Positions 1-4,887 of a DNA stretch of 5,288 nucleotides are shown here, piece by piece. A program made the position numbers and the translations under genes. Below the pieces are notes generated by a model. The model was not told the origin of the DNA. It made no database searches and saw only the letters and a list, made by a program, of their open reading frames with translations. Source of the stretch: an uncultured Bacilli bacterium (GTDB lineage Bacteria > Bacillota_I > Bacilli_A > RF39 > UBA660); assembly GCA_944363655.1 (NCBI GenBank), contig CALVUU010000103.1:1-5288 (forward strand), written 5' to 3'. Within the stretch, counting starts at the first letter, position 1. Each line of letters opens with the position of its first letter.

Positions 1-441
1 ATTATACATATACTCTAAACAAGAGTAAACATCTAAAATTCTTTCATTAGGAAATAATTTACTACTAATAGTAATACTATGTAAATTTCTTCGATAATAA
101 TATAGAATCTTATCGGTTTTTGCCCATAACCTAGCTCTTGTAAAGATAGGATAAATAAAATCATCACTGTCTAAAAAATAAATATATTCTCCCTGAGATA
201 AATCTAAGCCTACATTTCTAGCTCCACCGGGAAGTAATCTCAAAGGGGAGTCTACTATCTTAATATTATGATAATTTTGGGCATAGTGATTCATAATTGC
301 TTGAGAACAATCTGTACTACAATCGTTAATAACAATGATTTCGATATTAGGATAACTTTGATTAACAACAGAATCTAAACAGTTTTTTAAATATTTTGCA
401 GTGTTATAAACCGGAATAATTATGCTTACTAACGGTAGCAT
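1..441 (-). CDS. Family 2 glycosyltransferase, internally shortened; 3' end beyond the window
   Basis: The reading frame starts at the ATG at 441 (minus strand) and stays open for 147 codons to the window edge. The N-terminal half is a typical GT-A glycosyltransferase of family GT2: VSIIIPVYN at residues 5-13, SVVNQSYPNIEIIVINDCSTD at 24-44, GGARNVGLDLSQGEYIYFLD at 72-91 and the metal/nucleotide-binding DSDD at 91-94. Such enzymes move a sugar from a nucleotide-sugar to a glycan or lipid acceptor at the inner face of the membrane. Only 19 residues after DSDD the sequence reads YYYRRNLHSIT (114-124), a motif that in relatives lies roughly 80 or more residues further on, so the acceptor-binding segment with its usual ED motif appears to be missing in frame. 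The ATG overlaps the stop codon of the upstream FemX-like gene (TAATG) and has no strong ribosome binding site, suggesting coupled translation. The fold is clear; donor, acceptor and activity are unknown. Confidence 0.85.
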   Translation of the reverse strand, partial: MLPLVSIIIPVYNTAKYLKNCLDSVVNQSYPNIEIIVINDCSTDCSQAIMNHYAQNYHNIKIVDSPLRLLPGGARNVGLDLSQGEYIYFLDSDDFIYPIFTRARLWAKTDKILYYYRRNLHSITISSKLFPNERILDVYSCLEYMYN

Positions 442-1664
442 TATTTATTCAGCTCTTTAGCTAATAATCCACTTTTTAATAAGTGATTATAAGCATTTTC
501 ATTTATAACTAAATCAAATTCACCAATATATTCATATACATCCGGATTAAAACCAAGTTTAAATCTATTTAAACCATGATATGGATTATCTTTATCAAAA
601 TCCGCTACCATACCATTTAAATCAGCATATTTATATTTTCCTTTATAATGGGCAAGTATAGCAAAATATAAAAAGTAATTTGCCGAATACCTTTTTAATT
701 CCTTATCAAATCCACTTATTTGAATAGTTATTCTATTATCATATTTTATAACTATTGCTCCTGCTACATATGTATCAATAGATTCATTTAAATATCTTGA
801 TGCTTCTGCAATATCATTCTTATAGGAAAGTAGTGCCTTATCAGAATTCATTTTAGCATTAATAACATTAGTACTATTCCTATATAAGATCTTATCATTA
901 AATCTATTATTTTTATTAAGTTCTTGATTATAATAATTTTGCGAATTAATTAAATAATTTTTATAATCAACTTTTACTAAAAAGAAATCAACATCATTGG
1001 ATTTTTCAAAAACACTATATAAATCATGATAATAAAAATTATCTTTACTAATATTAATTTTTAAAAATTTTGCTAGTATATCAATCTTATCCATACTAGC
1101 CTTTTCTAAAACTAATCCTTTTCTTATTCCTTTTTTTATTTTATTTCTTGTATTTTTAGAAAATTTAGTAATATCCATTTCTTCTAAATTAACAATAGCA
1201 TTAATCCTTGGTAGTAATGCTTCAAAATGCATATTATTTTTAAGCTTTTTATATCCACATTTAGTTAAATTATTAATCACATTATAATTAGCATTGTATT
1301 CAAAATTTAAAGTCTTTTTATTTAATTTACCAATCGCTATCTCTGGATTTATTTTTATAAAAGCAAAATTTTTAGCTTTATAATAATCTTTAATTAATTT
1401 AGTAAATGTATCAAGAATATAAGAGTTTGAATAATCTATTAAAAAACCTCTTGGTGAATACCCATAATAAGTATTACCTATTTTTTTATAAAGAATTAAA
1501 GCAGCCGCAATAATTTCCATATTATCAACTAATCCAATAAATTCATAGTCATACCCTTCTTCGGCTTTAAGCATAGCATAATTAATGGATTGATAATAAT
1601 TACCTATTATATTATTTTGCGCAAATTCATTAAATTGCATCAAAGAAAGTTCTTTAATATACAT
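441..1664 (-). CDS. FemABX-family peptidoglycan aminoacyltransferase (FemX/MurM-like)
   Basis: This 407-residue protein has the length and layout of FemA/FemX/MurM enzymes, which use aminoacyl-tRNA to add amino acids to the stem peptide of lipid II at the inner membrane surface. Visible landmarks are GYSPRGFLIDY at 68-78, a first acyltransferase domain ending in the basic stretch KNTRNKIKKGIRKGL at 170-184, an Asn/Lys-rich helical arm at about 235-295 that would match the tRNA-binding coiled coil, AGAIVIKYDNRITIQISG at 301-318, and the typical C-terminal GLNRFKLGF (364-372) and YIGEFDLVIN (379-388). The start is supported by an AAAGGAGGTG ribosome binding site at 1679-1670, five bases from the ATG. 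It is the first gene of a leftward operon with the glycosyltransferase. It contains no tryptophan; the usual aromatic position near the N-terminal QS motif is filled by Tyr. The amino acid added cannot be read from sequence. Members acting on other substrates exist, so FemX is a family-level call. Confidence 0.88.
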   Translation of the reverse strand: MYIKELSLMQFNEFAQNNIIGNYYQSINYAMLKAEEGYDYEFIGLVDNMEIIAAALILYKKIGNTYYGYSPRGFLIDYSNSYILDTFTKLIKDYYKAKNFAFIKINPEIAIGKLNKKTLNFEYNANYNVINNLTKCGYKKLKNNMHFEALLPRINAIVNLEEMDITKFSKNTRNKIKKGIRKGLVLEKASMDKIDILAKFLKINISKDNFYYHDLYSVFEKSNDVDFFLVKVDYKNYLINSQNYYNQELNKNNRFNDKILYRNSTNVINAKMNSDKALLSYKNDIAEASRYLNESIDTYVAGAIVIKYDNRITIQISGFDKELKRYSANYFLYFAILAHYKGKYKYADLNGMVADFDKDNPYHGLNRFKLGFNPDVYEYIGEFDLVINENAYNHLLKSGLLAKELNK

Positions 1665-1691
1665 AATTACACCTCCTTTATATAAGAAAAC

Positions 1692-1700
1692 ATTATATCA
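1692..1700 (-). promoter_or_regulatory. Extended -10 promoter of the femX-like operon
   Basis: Read on the minus strand, bases 1700 to 1692 give TGATATAAT, a perfect extended -10 element (TGN followed by TATAAT). No good -35 hexamer lies 16-18 bp upstream, which is common for extended -10 promoters. Transcription would start near 1685, giving a leader of about 20 bases that holds the AGGAGG site at 1671-1676. Confidence 0.7.
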
Positions 1701-1728
1701 TATTTATCCTAAATTTACTACTAAATCG

Positions 1729-1756
1729 TTGACAACTTTTTAATATTCAGTATAAT
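1729..1756 (+). promoter_or_regulatory. Consensus sigma-A-type promoter of the DUF308 gene
   Basis: TTGACA at 1729-1734 and TATAAT at 1751-1756 are both perfect consensus hexamers, spaced by 16 bp. The expected start near 1763 falls on the AGGTG ribosome binding site (1763-1767), so the leader would be only about ten bases. The promoter is divergent from the femX-like promoter; the two -10 elements are about 50 bp apart. Confidence 0.85.
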
Positions 1757-1772
1757 AATATTAGGTGATGTT

Positions 1773-2354
1773 ATGGCAAAAACTCCATTTAAAAATAGTA
1801 TTGAAAATGTTTATAACAGAATGATTATTTATTCTCTTATTACAGCTATATTATCTATTCTTGTGGGAATAGTACTTATCTTTTTACCGGCGGTATCTAA
1901 TAAAGTAGTTGGTATAATAATTGGAGTAGTATTTTTAATATTTGGAATAAACTCAATTTATAAATATTTTCATCGCGATGGTGCAAAAATTTATTCTCTA
2001 AATATTGTCTTTGGAGTCCTTTATTCTATATTAGGGGTAGTAATAATACTTTATCCTTATAGTGTAATGGAATTTGTAACAGTATGTTTAGGGTTATTTA
2101 TAATTATTAATGGTGCTACAAAAGTTAATTATGGGCTTTGGTTAAAACGCGGAAGTGAAGATTCTTGGTTAGTAACCCTTGTTACAGGAATATTTTTAGT
2201 AGTATTAGGAATAATGGTTGTCTTTAATCCGTTTTCTGCATTTACTCTTACACAGTTAACTGGTGCATTCTTAACAATTGTTGGAATACTTAATGTATCA
2301 GATACTATTTTATTTAAAAAAAGAGCCAAAGAAATAATGGAAATATTTTGGTAA
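1773..2354 (+). CDS. DUF308 / HdeD-like integral membrane protein, six helices
   Basis: This 193-residue protein is mostly hydrophobic, with six likely membrane helices at about 18-39, 44-64, 74-95, 99-118, 133-152 and 158-178. They form three helix pairs with a repeated signature: a first helix with LVGIVLIFLP (30-39), LGVVIILYP (87-95) or LGIMVVFNP (145-153), and a second helix rich in Gly ending near IFGIN, IINGA or IVGIL. This threefold LG-x-hydrophobic-P repeat is the hallmark of the DUF308 family, which includes E. coli HdeD. HdeD is linked to acid resistance, but most Gram-positive members have no proven role. The start follows an AGGTGAT ribosome binding site at 1763-1769. The gene is monocistronic: its own consensus promoter lies upstream and a hairpin terminator follows. 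It has short charged tails (about 17 residues at the N-terminus, 15 at the C-terminus) and no enzymatic motif. The family call is secure and the function unknown. Confidence 0.82.
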   Translation: MAKTPFKNSIENVYNRMIIYSLITAILSILVGIVLIFLPAVSNKVVGIIIGVVFLIFGINSIYKYFHRDGAKIYSLNIVFGVLYSILGVVIILYPYSVMEFVTVCLGLFIIINGATKVNYGLWLKRGSEDSWLVTLVTGIFLVVLGIMVVFNPFSAFTLTQLTGAFLTIVGILNVSDTILFKKRAKEIMEIFW

Positions 2355-2359
2355 ATTTT

Positions 2360-2380
2360 ACTGCCCAGTGCAGTTTTTTT
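2360..2380 (+). terminator. Short intrinsic terminator after the DUF308 gene
   Basis: A five-base-pair stem ACTGC (2360-2364) with GCAGT (2370-2374) encloses a five-base loop and runs into seven T residues (2374-2380). It lies six bases after the TAA stop. The stem is short, so termination may be partial. The T tract ends two bases before the eno -35 element. Confidence 0.6.
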
Positions 2381-2381
2381 C

Positions 2382-2410
2382 TTGATAAAAATAAAGTCTT
2401 TAGATATACT
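2382..2410 (+). promoter_or_regulatory. Promoter of eno
   Basis: TTGATA at 2382-2387 and TATACT at 2405-2410 are separated by 17 bp, each one base from consensus. The expected start is near 2417, giving a leader of about 19 bases with the ribosome binding site AGAAGGTG at 2421-2428. It sits directly behind the T tract of the preceding terminator. Confidence 0.8.
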
Positions 2411-2435
2411 TATATTTGTAAGAAGGTGAATATTT

Positions 2436-3665
2436 ATGTTAATAAAAGAAGTACATGCTAGAGAAATTTTAGATAGTAGAGGTAATCCCACAGTTGAAGT
2501 CGATATGACTTTAGATAATAACATTACAAGGACTGCTAGTGTTCCTAGTGGAGCATCAACTGGTAGTAGAGAGGCTTTAGAACTTAGGGATAAAGACCTT
2601 AAAAGATATAATGGTAAAGGTGTACTAAATGCTGTTAAAAATGTAAATGAAGTTATAAGACCAGCACTTTTAGGTAAAAAGGCTGATCAAGCAACAATTG
2701 ATAAAATTTTAATTGAACTTGATGGAACAGAAAACAAAAGTAATCTCGGTGCTAATGCCATGCTGGGTGTTTCCATTGCTTGCCTTAAATGTCTAGCTGC
2801 TAGTGAAAATAAAGAATTGTTTGAGTATGTTTCTAGTAAAAGTGTATCTTTACCTATACCGATGATTAATATAATAAATGGTGGCAAACATGCCATCAAT
2901 AATATTGATATTCAAGAATTTATGATAGTGCCAGTTGTAAAAACAATACATGAACGAATTCGTGCTGGAGCTGAAGTGTTCCATGAGTTAAAAAAACTTC
3001 TTGTGAAGAATAATTTTAGTGTAGGAGTTGGTGATGAAGGAGGATTTGCTCCAAATTTAGAAAATAATGCTATGGCTTTAGAATTTATTGTTGAAGCCAT
3101 AAAAAAAGCCGGATATAAACCAGGTGAAGATATTTATATTGCTTTAGATGTTGCTGCAAGTGAAATATATAATAAAGAAAGTGAAACATATAGAATTGAT
3201 GGGCGAAACCTTACTAGTAAAGATTTGATGGATTATTATCAAGAATTACTTAATCGTTATCCAATTCTTAGTATTGAAGATCCTTTCTTTGAAGATGATT
3301 TTGAATCTTTAAAAGAATTTACCTCTTTAGTTGGAGATAAAATAATGCTTGTAGGAGATGATTATTTTGTAACTAATGAAAAATATTTACAAAAAGGAAT
3401 TGATATGAACGCTGGAAATGCCATTCTTTTAAAAGCCAATCAAATTGGTACTGTTACGGAAATGACTAAGACAATTTTACTAGCTAAGAAACATAATTAT
3501 AAGACAATAATATCCCATCGTAGCGGAGAAACCGAAGATACATTTATTGCTGATCTTGCCGTAGGCATGGCAATACCTTTTATAAAAACTGGTTCAATGT
3601 GTCGCGGAGAGCGAATTGCTAAATACAACAGATTATTAAGAATAGAAGAAAAGTTAAAAAAGTAG
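2436..3665 (+). CDS. eno: Enolase (phosphopyruvate hydratase)
   Basis: Enolase converts 2-phosphoglycerate to phosphoenolpyruvate in cytosolic glycolysis and needs Mg2+. The 409-residue protein is recognisable end to end: AREILDSRGNPTVEV (8-22), the mobile active-site loop SVPSGASTG (35-43), GGKHAINN (149-156), QEFMI with Glu161, GDEGGFAPN with Glu201, metal ligands Asp238 (ALDVAASE), Glu281 (SIEDPF) and Asp308 (VGDD), catalytic Lys333 (LKANQIGT), SHRSGETED with His361, and Lys384 (IKTGS). All catalytic and metal residues are therefore present and the enzyme should work. It is about 15-20 residues shorter than most bacterial enolases. Unusual positions are Ile154 where many bacteria have Asp (GGxHADNN), Tyr310 in GDDYFVTN where Leu is usual, and no tryptophan at all. 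The ATG is set by the AGAAGGTG site seven bases upstream. It has its own promoter but no visible terminator, so transcripts probably continue into the metK leader. Confidence 0.97.
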   Translation: MLIKEVHAREILDSRGNPTVEVDMTLDNNITRTASVPSGASTGSREALELRDKDLKRYNGKGVLNAVKNVNEVIRPALLGKKADQATIDKILIELDGTENKSNLGANAMLGVSIACLKCLAASENKELFEYVSSKSVSLPIPMINIINGGKHAINNIDIQEFMIVPVVKTIHERIRAGAEVFHELKKLLVKNNFSVGVGDEGGFAPNLENNAMALEFIVEAIKKAGYKPGEDIYIALDVAASEIYNKESETYRIDGRNLTSKDLMDYYQELLNRYPILSIEDPFFEDDFESLKEFTSLVGDKIMLVGDDYFVTNEKYLQKGIDMNAGNAILLKANQIGTVTEMTKTILLAKKHNYKTIISHRSGETEDTFIADLAVGMAIPFIKTGSMCRGERIAKYNRLLRIEEKLKK

Positions 3666-3694
3666 TTGTCAAATTTATAAATATATCATAAAAT
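3666..3694 (+). promoter_or_regulatory. Promoter of the S-box leader and metK
   Basis: TTGTCA at 3666-3671 begins on the base after the eno stop codon. TAAAAT at 3689-3694 follows with a 17-bp spacer. Both hexamers differ from consensus by one base. Transcription would start near 3701, six bases before the first strand of riboswitch helix P1, which is the expected arrangement for a riboswitch leader. Confidence 0.75.
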
Positions 3695-3706
3695 TAATGT
3701 AGATAA

Positions 3707-3787
3707 CCTTATTAAGAGTGATGGAAGGACTGGCCTGATGAAGTCACAGCAACCTATTTGGTTAGGTGCTAAAGCCGAATGATAAGG
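3707..3787 (+). promoter_or_regulatory. SAM riboswitch aptamer (S-box clan), apparently lacking P4
   Basis: This leader binds S-adenosylmethionine and controls metK, the gene for the enzyme that makes SAM. Helix P1 is CCTTATTA (3707-3714) with TGATAAGG (3780-3787), eight pairs including one G-U. P2 has an outer stem GTGA/TCAC (3718-3721 with 3744-3747), the kink-turn bases GGA and GATGAAG, and an inner stem AGG/CCT (3726-3728 with 3734-3736) closing the conserved ACTGG loop. The conserved GCAACC (3749-3754) leads into P3, ACCTA/TAGGT (3752-3756 with 3763-3767) with a six-base loop, followed by the conserved GCTAAA (3768-3773). The loop GG at 3732-3733 can pair with CC at 3775-3776, the known pseudoknot. 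Only GAA (3777-3779) lies between this CC and P1, so the usual P4 hairpin is absent. The aptamer is 81 bases long, shorter than typical SAM-I examples. The clan assignment is firm; SAM-I versus a P4-less relative such as SAM-I/IV is open. Confidence 0.93.
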
Positions 3788-3808
3788 AACTTTTAGCAAG
3801 TTTCTTAT
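3782..3808 (+). promoter_or_regulatory. Antiterminator of the metK riboswitch
   Basis: ATAAGGAAC (3782-3790) can pair with GTTTCTTAT (3800-3808) to form nine base pairs with one G-U and a nine-base loop. It uses the 3' strand of aptamer helix P1 and the top of the terminator's 5' strand plus its loop. It therefore excludes both the SAM-bound aptamer and the terminator: low SAM favours this hairpin and read-through, high SAM locks P1 and frees the terminator. This is inferred from pairing alone. Confidence 0.75.
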
Positions 3809-3823
3809 ACTTGCTTTTCTTTT
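3795..3823 (+). terminator. Riboswitch-controlled intrinsic terminator before metK
   Basis: AGCAAGT (3795-3801) pairs with ACTTGCT (3809-3815) in a seven-base-pair stem with a seven-base loop, followed by a T-rich run (3815-3823) broken by one C. It lies between the aptamer and the metK ribosome binding site and is the expected off-switch of the S-box leader. No other terminator is seen after eno, so it probably also ends eno transcripts when SAM is high. Confidence 0.85.
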
Positions 3824-3849
3824 AGGTTAAAAAAGAAAGGAAAATATTT

Positions 3850-4872
3850 ATGAAAATAAATTCAAATGAAATTGTCTTTCGCGGACATCCTGATAAGGTA
3901 TGTGACCAAATTAGTGATGCCCTACTCGATGCTTATCTTGCTAAAGATAAAAATTCTCGTTGTGCAATCGAAGCAATGGGAGGTAAAGGAAAAATATTTG
4001 TAACTGGAGAAGTAACAAGTTCTGCTAATGTGGATATCTCGAAAGTTATAAAACGCGTTTTAAAAGACATAGGTTATGTTGATAACTATGAGGTTATCAA
4101 CAATCTTGGAGTACAAAGTCCTGATATTGCCAGGGGTACTAATAATTTAATCGGGGGAGCAGGAGACCAAGGAATGATGTTTGGTTATGCTTGTAATGAT
4201 ACTCAAGAGCTTTTACCAACTGCTATGGTAATACTTCAAAAATTTAGTAAATGGTATGATGATGCAAGAAAAACAAATCCAAATCTTTTGCCAGATGGTA
4301 AAGCTCAAATAACAGGTATTTATAATGAATATAACAAATTAATAAAAATAAAGTATTTTACTATATCTTATCAAAATACTGAAAAAAATAGAAAAGTTAC
4401 TGATAAATTAATTAAAGATAAAATAACAGATATTTGTGCTAAATATAATATAGAAGTAGAAAAATTTTTAATTAATCCAACAGGTCGTTTTCAAATCGGT
4501 GGTTTTCAAGGTGATGCTGGCTTAACAGGTCGTAAGATAGTAGTAGATACATATCAATCATTTGCTCCCGTCGGTGGTGGTGCATTTAGTGGTAAAGACC
4601 CCAGTAAAGTAGATCGCTCTGCGGCTTATAAAGCAAGAGAAATTGCCAAAAAAGTCTTAAAAGAAAAAAATTTAGCTTGGTGTATTGTTCAAATAAGTTA
4701 TGCTATTGGTATTGCTAAACCTCTAAGTATATATATAAATAGTGATAAAGGAGAAATTCCTGTAACTAATGATTTATATGAAGAATGTATGCCTCAAAAT
4801 ATTATTAAAGACTTAAATTTGTTAAATATTTGTTATGAAAAACTTGCTAGATTTGGACATTTTCAAAATTAA
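3850..4872 (+). CDS. metK: S-adenosylmethionine synthetase (methionine adenosyltransferase), short form
   Basis: MetK makes SAM from methionine and ATP, releasing phosphate and diphosphate, in the cytosol. Motifs in order: RGHPDKVCDQISDA (11-24) with His13 and Asp15, VTGE with Glu54, QSPDI (89-93), GAGDQGMMFGYA (103-114) with Asp106, PDGKAQ with Lys151, NPTGRFQIGG and GDAGLTGRK (209-229) with Asp222, Arg228 and Lys229, and GGGAFSGKDPSKVDRSAAY (242-260) with Lys249, Lys253 and Asp255. All main ATP, metal and phosphate residues are present, so an active enzyme is likely. At 340 residues it is some 40-60 shorter than the usual 380-400: the region between GY (75-76) and GAGDQG is compact, and the chain stops right after FGHF (335-338) without the usual 20-odd-residue tail with its PWE motif. 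Family positions also changed are Arg for Glu before GHPDK, SYQN for STQH (173-176), and Val241 for the His before GGGAFSG. Ribosome binding site AAAGGA lies at 3836-3841, eight bases from the ATG. It is controlled by the SAM riboswitch upstream. Confidence 0.95.
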   Translation: MKINSNEIVFRGHPDKVCDQISDALLDAYLAKDKNSRCAIEAMGGKGKIFVTGEVTSSANVDISKVIKRVLKDIGYVDNYEVINNLGVQSPDIARGTNNLIGGAGDQGMMFGYACNDTQELLPTAMVILQKFSKWYDDARKTNPNLLPDGKAQITGIYNEYNKLIKIKYFTISYQNTEKNRKVTDKLIKDKITDICAKYNIEVEKFLINPTGRFQIGGFQGDAGLTGRKIVVDTYQSFAPVGGGAFSGKDPSKVDRSAAYKAREIAKKVLKEKNLAWCIVQISYAIGIAKPLSIYINSDKGEIPVTNDLYEECMPQNIIKDLNLLNICYEKLARFGHFQN

Positions 4873-4887
4873 ATAATGATAGTATAA

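Noticed and set aside
2129..2524. 131-codon minus-strand open frame spanning the end of the DUF308 gene and the start of eno
   Set aside because: It lies antisense to two well-supported genes, crosses their terminator and promoter, and its translation shows no family motif. It is a shadow frame.
2687..3100. Two short minus-strand open frames inside eno (2687-2899 and 2912-3100)
   Set aside because: Both are fully antisense to conserved enolase sequence, and their translations resemble no known protein.
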